A stretch of 64,000 nt of DNA from Salvator merianae (taxonomy: Eukaryota > Chordata > Lepidosauria > Squamata > Teiidae). Within the stretch, counting starts at the first letter, position 1. Each line of letters begins with the position of its first letter. The position numbers and the translations under genes were made by a program. Location of the stretch: the NCBI GenBank assembly GCA_003586115.2, contig QVOM02000042.1, forward strand, positions 71,360,101-71,424,100. The letters are read 5' to 3'. The notes beneath the pieces are model-generated. The model was not told the DNA's origin. It worked only from the letters and a program-made list of their open reading frames with translations, and made no database searches. Positions 55,076 to 64,000 of the stretch are shown one piece after another.

Positions 55076-58000
55076 ATCTGGAATACAAACTCCTTGGGAT
55101 GGTTTTGGGTTGGAATAGCACTAGTTCCATGTGGATGAAGCTTACTAGGCAGTTGTCTAGGCTACTGAATGATTATGGGAATGGCCTGAATTTCTTCTGG
55201 TAGTCACCCTGTAAATCAGATTGAGTCTTTTTTTACAAAGTGGATCACTATTGGATCATGGATTCAAAAACAGGACGAACAGTCCACTTGTCCAGTTAAC
55301 CTTGTAAACATTCAGTCCAGATATGTAAAAAACCAATGGAATAAACCATATCAGCTCAGAAGGAAGTCCCGCTGGGTCCAATGGGACTGTTTTCAAGGGT
55401 ATGCATGGCATTGCAGCCCTAGTATAAACAAAAGAAAGCAAGTTCAGGTGGGCTTCCCTTGAAAGTCAGATTTCAAAAGGGTAAATGAGTTAATCCAGCT
55501 TTGAATAAGAGGCTATTAAAAGCAAGAGCTTCATTAAAAACAATCCCTTATAATTGAAAATGGGCTTATTAAAACTGGCACTCAGGGTTGATTCAGTTCC
55601 AGCATGAGTAAAGATCAAAATGAATTAATGTCTTGTGCCAGTGATCACACATAAAGAACAATTAAATTTACCCCCAAGATGAGGGTGCCCCAAGCTGGAG
55701 AAGAGATATGGGACTCGGTGACGAAGGCATTAGTCTGTTCTCTTTTCACTCAAAAACACTCAGGCAGATAGTTGCTGTCAAGTGGACCTTACAGCTCCTG
55801 TGCCTAAGTGTTAGCAGGAGAGAAGATCAGAGTCCATTCCTGCCAAGCCAGAGTTCTCCACTTAAGTCGCAGTCTGCTCATGTGTGAAAACTCTCCTGGA
55901 GCTGATTCCAAACTGAAGACGGAACTATAAGCTTCTGGTGCTAATAAACAAAACCCTGCTAACTGAAGGGTGGCCAGAAGGTGAGAAGAACTTTTTCTTT
56001 CCCGCTCTGGTTATGTTCTAACTTGCTTTTCACATGACAGCAGTAGAGGCGAAGAGGGGTTGCCTTGCAGAGCAGCACTTTGAGCTGAAATTGTAAAAAC
56101 CTAGGCAGATTTTTAATGATTAGATTTGTCAACTTTGTGGATTTAAGTAAAGGGGGAAGCACTGAAACAAAGCAGCCCCATTCAGATCAAAATCTTAGTG
56201 CTATCTGACACTTCACAGGGTCCTGCCTCATTGAGAGTTATTGTTAACACTGAAGCCTGGAGACGGAGCTACAAATGGAATTCTCTGTTTTGAATCTTAC
56301 ATCTTCCAGGCATCCACCGGATTGCTTTAAGCAAGTCTGGCTCAGCAATGTGGGACAAGGAATTCCTAGCTTACTTCCAAACAAGGATGTCGTAAATATT
56401 GTGGTGCTCTGAATATTCTCAAGCTCTTTGTAAATATTAGGTAACTTCATAGCAGATCTTTATTACAGACCATTCTATCCGCAAGAAAGCAACAAAAGCA
56501 GGAAAAGCATCTGATTTATATGAATGCATTCTACAAATATAATGACCAGGGAATCAAATGCCGATTCACAAATTAATTCACCCCACCCTACATGTTGTTT
56601 TTGTTTTTTTTTTTAAATAAAGTAAAATGAAGCACCATATGCAATTTGTATATTTAAATGAATAATTCATTCCACATGCTTTTAAAGCAATCAGATTTTT
56701 AAACCCTGGAAAACTGCTTGGGAGAAGAGGGTTAGTGAAGTCACCATTTTCTGCCAATCAGCACTGTGCACAGCTGGCTTTTGTGGAGCCTGTGAATGCA
56801 GCTCACAGGAAGAAGTCTGTATAACCAAGAAAAAATGTGAAGAATCCACAGTGCCTCCCTGCTCAAGTTGTACATGTCTACACACCCTCTGTTTGCTCTA
56901 ACAGAGCATCCAGAAGCCGCTGATTTCCCCCACCAAGGAAAAGTGCTAAGTGTCTCCACAACTTACCATCTGACGCAGAACATTGAATGCCAGCTGTGTC
57001 TCAGAGCAAATGGATCAGTCTAGGAAAGATCCCCATTTTATCTTAACTGCCAGTGGAGAAGCTTAATCAGTGGATAATCAGCTACAGCTTTTGCTGGCTG
57101 TTTTCATCAGTGTTAAGTGCATATTTTTGAGGTGGTTTTGGTTTTGATATATTACAGTTAACAGGAACAGGAATACTAAAGTTGTCCTGAAAAACCTGCA
57201 GTGGCTTAAACTACATGTTATTTTAACCTTGCTACAGTATCTCAAAAAAAAGGTTTGTTTTTTTAAAAAAAATCCAGTTTTGCAAGTAAGCAGACTTCAT
57301 TAATTTATTAAAGGGCAGATTATTAAAAATAAAGTATTTGTATGATCATCCTGCCTGATAAGGAATTTTGCCTGTTTGCTGCTGAGCACCTATTGAATTG
57401 TCAACTTGACAAATGTGTTTTTGGATCTGTATATGGCTCTGTACACTACAGTGCTGTATTTTTAGACTTGGGTGGCACTGGTTTTAGAGGAAACACTCAT
57501 ACAGTGATCTGTTTCTTCTTCATGGCCATGAATCTACATGTATTTATCTGGAAGCAAGTCTGCTGTTATGATTAATCTTAAGATTGGAACATGACAGCTT
57601 CTGCACAATTCCCTTGCAACTTAATCAGATGTCTGCTCAGATCACAGGGTCCACATGCTACAGTGTTCACTGGATGGGAAGCATGGCCTCCTCTGCGAAT
57701 GCACTGGCCACACAACTCCAGTGGCTGGAGTGTATCAGAGCATGAAAAACATGCCCAGAAACAGTGATTTCTCTCATGTTCCTGGCTTTTGGTCTGCTCC
57801 ACTGAAGTGAACTGCATAGCACTCAGAGCCCAGCACCACTTTGGCAGGCTCTGGAAATAGCTCACTTTTGGGCCCATTTCTGGGCACACCAATACATTTT
57901 TTCTGGCCCGCAACATCAGAGGCCAGAGAAGTTTCATTTCCCAGTCCCTGAAGGTAAACTGGGACAGGCAGCCATCTTGCAGACAGCTGCTGGTGCTCTC

Positions 58001-58510
58001 CTTGACACCTCACCCCATTGCTGGCATGATCTCCGAGAACTGGGCTTCCCATCATGCACCAAGCCATGTGGTATGGAACCTGCATATGAGTGCATCCTAA
58101 TTGTGTTCCATGCCACTAACTTGAAGATCAGTGCAGGATAAGTGTTGCAATATAAGCTGTCATGAGACACATTTTATGTAAAAGCTTCTCTACTTATCCA
58201 CAATGTAATATTTGCAGGTTTTGTGAGTTTGCATCAGCAGAATTATATAGAGTTTTGATATTTGCAACTTGCACATTCATAGGCTTATACTGGAGGCTGG
58301 TACTTTTTCAGTCTTTTCAGCTGAGGGGACAGTTTGAAATGGCTAACTTTGGCCATTTCAGAGTTCTGACACTTCTTTATACCTCCAGGTTCTGGCATTT
58401 GTCAGTTGTGGCACTGCTGACTTTGTGCCATGCCTGCTCAGCCATTTTTCCTCCACCCCCAACCCAGACGCTCCAGACAGTCATATGAATGATCCTGTTT
58501 ATTAGAGAGA
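55076..58510. other. No gene recognised
   Basis: Long stretch without a supported gene. The frames at 57,578-58,170 (minus) overlap each other and have no domain. Poly-T at about 56,603-56,614. Confidence 0.5.
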
Positions 58511-58511
58511 T

Positions 58512-58640
58512 GTTATTATTTATTTAACTTGTGCCCCAACCCCTCCTCTAAAAGTCTCAGGGTGACTTACAGATTTAGACATCAAGATGGTACAAAACAA
58601 TACAAAAAATAACAGTAAAAGACATTCCAAAAGACAAATA
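58512..58640 (-). mobile_element. LINE/SINE 3'-tail module (minus)
   Basis: TTATTATTTATTTAACTT followed by CCCCAACCCCTCCTCTAAAA and CTCAGGGTGACTTACAGA, in the same order as at 54,940. Confidence 0.55.
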
Positions 58641-60000
58641 TCGCAAAATATGAGGGTCTTTTCACTGTGACCCGAGGAATGCTGCATTCATGCTACAATG
58701 CATTCCAACTTTCCCCAAGACACCCTGACTTGTTCCTGAGGTTTATCTGCTATGGACAGCTTAACTTCAAGGCTTGCCCCACCCTTGTGCACCAGATTCA
58801 ATATCCCCTTGCCCCATTGTGGCGAGGGGTGGCTGGGACACCCAACATCAGGACATCCCATCAGAAACAGAACAGGAAGGCCTGCTGTTCCCATTGCCAG
58901 AGCAGCTGGAGGAAAATTGGCCTGTTCCAGTGTTCAACATGTTTATGGTCCCAGCTGTCTCTCACCATTCCTACAAGGTAAGTATGAACCTAACAATCTA
59001 ATAGTGGGGAATTATATGATGAGGAATATGTACCATTTACTGTGACAAGTATTATGGTACAATTCAGGGTTTTTACACTTTATGTTTTCCAGCACAAATA
59101 CTTATCAGCAGCACATAACATATTTATTTTCCCATAAAGCTCTCTGTTCACCCCATCCTTGCGAAAATGCTGAATATGTCATCATGGGAGGACTGCAGCT
59201 GCGGCTGCAAATACCACACTTTGGCATTTCTGGATTCTTGCAATTTTGAAGCTTGATGTTGCTGGCAATTTAACCAACAGATTATTGGTTAGTTTGTGAG
59301 TTTCGGCAGTGATGGGAGAGGATCTGAGACATTTGGAAGTCCGCTGCACCTATTTGGCAGTAAGTTCTATGGCCTAAGGGGGCTTTAGGAGTAAACTGCT
59401 TCATTTTCCCAGGTTTTCTTTCCCCCCCGCCTCCCGGAATGTTCAGACGTGACTCTCCCAATCCCATATTTCCCCAAAGGCACAATGATTTAATAGTTGT
59501 GAATTTAAATAATTAAAGAATACTCTATGATGCAATGAAGGACTACTGAATGGAGCAGGGTTGCCAATATAGAACCTGACAGTCACTGAGGTACTTGAGG
59601 ACATTCCTTTGCAGAACTTCTTAAGATTCCTTTCCTACCCCATTCCCACCTCTCTCATGAAGTAGCAAAGGTGGTTACTTTTACATCTTGAGAAGTTCAC
59701 GGAGTTGAAAAACAAAACTAACAGGTTTTCTTGTGCCTCCAGATACTGTTTAAAATGCTGACATGCCAACAGGGTTGTCCAACCACTGCCAGTGTATCAC
59801 CCCCAAGGTCTGGAATAAAAGTCCTCTTTTAAGAGACCGGTGTCTTGCTGATGATCTTGTCTCTGGCACTACCTGTGTCAGTACAGCATTGGATCACACT
59901 TCCAGGAACTTGCTGTGCATATGAAAAAGGAAAGGGGATAGTGCTGTGAAGAACAACCCAGGGTTGTCCTAATACAAGCCTGGTGGCTGCCTGTTGGGCT
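58641..60000. other. No gene recognised
   Basis: Overlapping open frames at 58,667-59,045 in three frames show no domain. A splice-donor-like AAGGTAAGT at 58,976 stands alone. Short AT-rich and poly-C segments occur. Confidence 0.5.
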
Positions 60001-60519
60001 GTTGGAAAAGGGCGTTTGCTATGATTAACAAGTTATCTTGACAAAACTCTATTAGTTTCTGGCCTGCTTCATTTTGTACTCCAAGGCCAAACTTGTCAGT
60101 TATTCTGGTTATCTTTTGATTACCTACGTTAGCATTTCAATCCCCTATGATGAATGTGGCATCTTTTTTGGTGTTAGTTCTAGAAGGTGTTAGAACTGGC
60201 CTCCTTCAGCCTCCTTGGTATCATTGGTTGGAGCATAGACTTGGACTACTCCTATGTTAAGTGATTTGCCTTGTATTCAAATAGAGATCATTTTACTTTT
60301 TTGAGATTGTACCTTGGTACTGCTTTTCTTGCCCTTTTATTGACTATGAGGATTACCCCATATCTTCTAAGGAATTCTTGCCCACAATAGTAAATATAAT
60401 GGTCACCTGAATTAAATTCACCCATTCCGTTCCATTTGTGTTTACTGACCCCCAAGATGTTGATGTTTATTTTTGTCATCTTGTGTTTGACCACATCCAG
60501 CTTGCCTTGGCTCATAGGT
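60001..60519 (-). pseudogene. BovB endonuclease N-terminal part, broken
   Basis: The frame starting near 60,515 reads MSQGKLDVVKHKMTKININI, then LGVSKHKWNGMGEFNSGDHY and IYYCGQEFLRRYGVILIVNK, the apurinic-type endonuclease start of BovB. A stop follows at about 60,288. Later blocks in other frames include IGVVQVYAP-like sequence, DKFGLGVQNEAGQKLIEFCQ at about 60,050-60,110, and the IANALF segment where similarity ends. Catalytic motifs are only partly present. Dead copy. Confidence 0.8.
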
Positions 60520-60769
60520 CTTACAGGTTCCTATGCAATGATGTTTTTTACAGCATCTGATTTTCATCACCAGACATATCCACAGCTGAGCATCCTTTTG
60601 GTTGTGGCCTGACCACTTCACTCTTTCTGGAGCTACTTGTAATTGCCCTCCACTCTTCCCTAGTAACATACTGGACACCTTCCAACTTGAGAGGCTCACC
60701 TTCGAGTATCATACCTTTTAGCTTTTTGATAGTGTCCATGTGGTTTTCTTGGGAAGGACACTGGAGTGG

Positions 60770-61062
60770 TTTGCACGGTGGCGCAGAAGGCTAAGGCACT
60801 GATCTTTCAATAGGAGGATCGGAGTTCAAGGCCTCTGTCTGCCATGTAGAGGGGATGAGCGCCCTCTACTGGCCTCTAGCTCCAGCCAACCTAGCTGTTT
60901 GAAAGCAAGTAATTGCAAGTAGATAAATAGGGAGCATCACGTTGTGTGATGCGGAAGATAGATAGATGTACGCCTTCAGGCGAAAAAAATAACCTTGTAA
61001 GCCACTTTGAGTCAGCTTCAGCCGAGAAAAGCGGGGTATAAAAACCAAGTTGTTGTTGTTGT
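60770..61062 (+). mobile_element. tRNA-derived SINE, copy 2, inside BovB
   Basis: GCACGGTGGCGCAGAAGGCT opens the tRNA-like head, with a B-box-like GGAGTTCAAGG, then the same body as 1767-2036. The tail is longer than copy 1, with TTGTAAGCCACTTTGAGTC and GAAAAGCGGGGTATAAAA before (GTT)n. It interrupts the BovB leader just after TGGAGTGGTTTGC, and a few bases of BovB seem lost at the junction. No clean target duplication was seen. Confidence 0.85.
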
Positions 61063-61195
61063 TCTCCCTTCTCCGTGGATCATCTTTTGTCCAAGTTCTC
61101 CACTATGATGGCCCTGTATGGCATAGCTCATAGCTTCATTGAGCTACACAAGTCCCATTGCCACAACAAGGCAGTGATCCATGAAGGGGCTGTTA

Positions 61196-62235
61196 AGCAT
61201 TACAAAGAGTATAATAGAACTCGGCTGGAAGGATTGCAGGAAATGGTCTATTCAGCCCTGGTATGCAAAACCATGGGGCACCTTGATTATGGACTATGTC
61301 ACATGCTTTAAAAAAGCAACCTGAAAATCCTCTCATAATGAAAGTAATTGGTATCTCTTCTCATGTGGAATCCTCTTCTCTGAGTCATCCATTACAAAAC
61401 TTTTTCAGTGATGCCTCCCGCAACTCTTTAATACTGGATTGATATCTTACAAAAGAAAACAGAAGTAAGTTTTGAGAAGGATACAGATAATCACAGCTAG
61501 GTCCGAATCCCTTGTTTTAGATACTATGACTTTTACATTTTTTCTATGTTTGTTTTTGTGTTCCTGTGTACTGGGCTTCTGTATAATACCAAAGATCCAT
61601 CTCTTCTCCCCAGCATATAATAGTGTAGATTAAACATTTCTTGAATATCTTACCCACATTTTAGGCTTTTTAGGGCTTTTTGTTTTTTGTTCTCCCAATG
61701 ATTTTTGAAGTTGTTTTCAGTGTAAATAGTCTTAATATTGTGGTTTTTCATTTTGGGAAGAAAGGCAAGGTTTAATAATAACCATGGTAGTAGTAATGGT
61801 GGAATGGCGATGGTTAGCTTGTATAATAAAATAGCATAAAGTATATCTAGGAAAAGCCATGAAAAGGTTGTAGCAATGTTACTTTGGGACCTATGGAAAA
61901 ATTTAAGCTTACCAGCTGGGAAAATATTGGGACAATATAAACTAGGAAAGTTTGTGGACAACAGTGTGTTTAAAGTATTCAATCTATAGATCAGAGTCAA
62001 CACCTAAAGGAGAAAAGGGCAGAAGTAGCTCCAATAATAATTGGTATATTATGTGTAATAACAAAAAAACTCAAGAATTATTTGAAAGACTTAAGAATAC
62101 TGTACATAACATTACAGTTCCAGAGGTGCTAAAAATATGAATTCTTGGAACTAGCCACTCTTTTCAAACATAGCTCATTAATTGACACGTCCTTGATTAG
62201 TATTTGAATTAAAGATGGGCCAAAATGCCATCTGG
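61196..62235. other. No gene recognised
   Basis: Non-coding AT-rich sequence. The frame at 61,650-62,003 (minus) has no domain. Confidence 0.45.
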
Positions 62236-62239
62236 ACTT

Positions 62240-62605
62240 AAGAAGAGCTCTGCTGGATCAGGCCATAACCCTCCAGTCCAGCATCCTATCTCACACAGTG
62301 GTCCAACAATTGCTCCTGATCATTCTCAAACAGGACAAAAGTAAACCTTCACCTGCTCTCAACTCTCTGCAAAAGCCTTTTAAAACAATCCTACCTTTCT
62401 CTTCAACCTGGAGGAAGTACCCAGACATCAGCTTTAGTAGCCATTGATACACCTGTGCTCCATGAAATCATCTAACCCTTTCTTAAAGCTATCCAGGCTG
62501 GTTATTGTCATCACGTCTTCTGGTAGTAAAATTCATAGATCAATGACCCTCTGGGTGAAGAAAGACTTTCCCATCAGAGTCTGGAAGCACAACGAAAGCG
62601 GCAAC
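62240..62605 (-). mobile_element. CR1-like LINE 3' end (minus), copy 2
   Basis: Minus-strand sequence whose 5' side (about 62,605-62,480) corresponds to a CR1-type C-terminus (the FF/T, SL.Q and F K K segments before the stop) and whose 3' side is the UTR with GGACTGGAGGGTTATGGCC and TGATCCAGCAGAGCTCTTC, ending near 62,240. The same UTR appears at 27,225-27,450. It is a different subfamily from the 42,351 copy. Confidence 0.75.
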
Positions 62606-63732
62606 CCTTGGCTGTTATGAAAACATCTTAGGAAAAAATAAGACAAACTGCAGTGGATACCTTTAACCTAAATATTGGCTCAGAAATTATATAAAGAAGA
62701 TTGCAAGCTTTGCAAGCGAAGAACATTATTACCTCACTGATCAAAGGTAGTGGGTTTTTTTCTTTCTTTTCAGCACAAAATCTATTTTTTTTCACAGAAA
62801 GCTGTGAGAGTGGAGTTCATACGTGATGGTGTCTTTCTTGCATAACATTATCTGTGCAGGCAGGTGAGCAAAAGGAAGTGTGTGTGAACTGGTTGAGCAG
62901 GAATTCAACTGAAGAATTTGCAGGAGGGTAGTAATAGCTTGCTGCTGCAAACAGGGAGCCACGGTTGGCTTCATCACCGCTCTCTCTTGACTTTGTTGGA
63001 ACTTTGTTTTTCTGTTTTTCATTGAATCATAACCTACCCCAGGCTCCTACAATGAAATAATAAACATAGAAAGTGGAGACTTTGGAGGCATAATCAATCT
63101 GCAGGTACTATACCTCTTACTCTGATTGCACACTGGCACAGTGATCATGCTGCTGTTGAATTAACAAAATGAAAGAAGAGGAAGAAAATTAAGCCATAAT
63201 GCTTGACACTTTGTCCATCAGTTTATGCTTACAGGAGCAGAGAGAGCTTCTGTGACACTACCCTAGCTAGGTATAACCACAATAAGCAATATTGATGATT
63301 TATAGATTTTTGTTGTTTTAAATATCTAAAATGTTTGCACACCGTTTTACTGTGTTTTACTGTATCTAATCAAACACACATTGTCTTACCTTTTTCTTAC
63401 CTCCAGCTTTTAAAAGGGCAACAGATAAGAAGGTATCACTATGCTTAACTGTACCTAAAGATTGCATTCAGACTTTAAAATTCTGCTGACCTCTGGTTGG
63501 CCAGGAGGCAGTCAGTCAGTTGCCAATGTGCCAGATGTCCCAGCCTCCCATACCTTCCAATGAATGAAACAACTCAACTTTAAACCTGGTTAAAGAGCTA
63601 CTGGGTCATTCCTGTTGGTGGAGTCTGCATGGGGAGGCATTTGAATGCCCCCATTGCCAACATGCTGACACTTTGCCTGGAATTTCAGTAACACTTCTGG
63701 TCTCACTTCCATTGGGGGGCAGCTAGAAACCA
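62606..63732. other. No gene recognised
   Basis: Non-coding. No family or motif recognised. Confidence 0.45.
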
Positions 63733-63882
63733 TAGGACACTTCCACACTGGCTGGTATACTGGACCAGCAAGTGTACTAGGAGCATCCCTTCCACTGGTG
63801 CAGCATAAAAGAGGCCCTGCCCAGAAAGCTCCTAGTGTACTTGCTGGTCTGGTATACTAGCCAGTGTGGAACCACTCTTAGT
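63733..63882. mobile_element. Long-hairpin MITE
   Basis: The left arm runs through TTCCACACTGGCTGGTATAC and ACCAGCAAGTGTACTAGGAG. The right arm returns as CTCCTAGTGTACTTGCTGGT and GTATACTAGCCAGTGTGGAA. About 50 bp pair with a few mismatches around a loop of about 50 bp. Flanks (ATA left, TTA right) do not give a clean duplication. Confidence 0.65.
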
Positions 63883-64000
63883 CATTGTGCAAGTAAACTT
63901 TTGCTCACAAAGATGATATGGGCAGCATGGAGCCTTGTCTCAGAGTTTCACACATGTGTCCACCATGCTTCAACTCCCATGTCAACTCTAAAGTAGGTCA

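Larger units (their letters stand above)
60001..61195 (-). mobile_element. RTE-BovB LINE, 5' half, with SINE insertion
   Basis: A minus-strand BovB element. From the right: a leader segment (about 61,195-61,063), an inserted SINE (60,770-61,062), the rest of the leader (60,769-60,520), then the start of the endonuclease frame. Similarity to remembered ruminant and squamate BovB is strong throughout, and ends abruptly at 60,001 (GTTGGAAAAGGGCG), so the RT and 3' end are lost. BovB is known for horizontal transfer between squamates and ruminants. Confidence 0.85.

Noticed and set aside
58976..58986. Splice donor AAGGTAAGTAT at the end of an open frame
   Set aside because: The frame has no conserved domain, three frames are open in the same place, and no matching acceptor or neighbouring exon was seen.
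59838..59910. LADDLVSG peptide resembling an RT catalytic motif
   Set aside because: Flanking residues do not fit any RT and stops follow quickly. The nearby BovB is on the other strand.

Overview
The window reads as vertebrate nuclear DNA, almost certainly from a squamate reptile (lizard or snake). The evidence is the mixture of transposable elements: CR1, L2-like, L1, RTE-BovB and R4-type LINEs, tRNA-headed SINEs with a squamate-style tail, a MIR-like CORE-SINE, hAT-like and Harbinger-like MITEs, and many long microsatellites. The DNA is AT-rich. No bacterial features, rRNA, real tRNA genes or CRISPR arrays were seen.

I found no host protein-coding exon I could defend. The longest open frames with recognisable protein similarity all belong to retrotransposons, and nearly all are broken. 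The window therefore looks intergenic or deep intronic.

Layout. 1-690: CR1 ORF2 fragment (minus). 1767-2036: tRNA-SINE. 3786-4357: hAT-like MITE. 6748-9931: a large inverted repeat (arms of about 460 bp around a 2.25 kb loop) that I cannot classify, with two Harbinger-like MITEs in the loop, one of which holds a third MITE. 12.7-15.2 kb: more Harbinger-like elements and a MIR-like SINE. 16.3-17.5 kb: an L1 ORF2 fragment between 14-bp direct repeats, inside a possible MITE. 18.4 kb: a small palindromic MITE. 20.5 and 23.6-24.2 kb: minus-strand LINE/SINE 3' ends. 24.8 kb: hairpin MITE. 27.2 kb: CR1-like 3' end. 27.7-32.3 kb: a decayed L1 with ORF1, part of ORF2 and a 3' end, interrupted by hairpin MITEs and a SINE tail. 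37.4-38.3 kb: R4-type LINE C-terminus (minus). 39.3-39.8 kb: probable MITE. 41.4-41.7 kb: GC-rich patch. 42.35-44.62 kb: 5'-truncated CR1 with reverse transcriptase and an intact 3' end. 45.1-46.5 kb: L2-like fragment split by two hAT-like MITEs. 51.2-52.9 kb: a complete 1.64 kb L1-derived non-autonomous element with a perfect 14-bp target-site duplication. 53.3 kb: a 137-bp (AAG)n tract. 53.6-55.1 kb: MITE candidates and a SINE tail. 60.0-61.2 kb: BovB 5' half with a SINE inserted. 62.2-62.6 kb: CR1-like 3' end. 63.7 kb: a hairpin MITE.

The genes do not form a pathway. What connects them is transposition: LINE machinery (L1, CR1, L2, BovB, R4) would have moved itself and the SINEs, and absent transposases would have moved the MITEs. 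The most interesting items are the L1-derived ORF1-like element at 51.2-52.9 kb and the unclassified inverted repeat at 6.7-9.9 kb.
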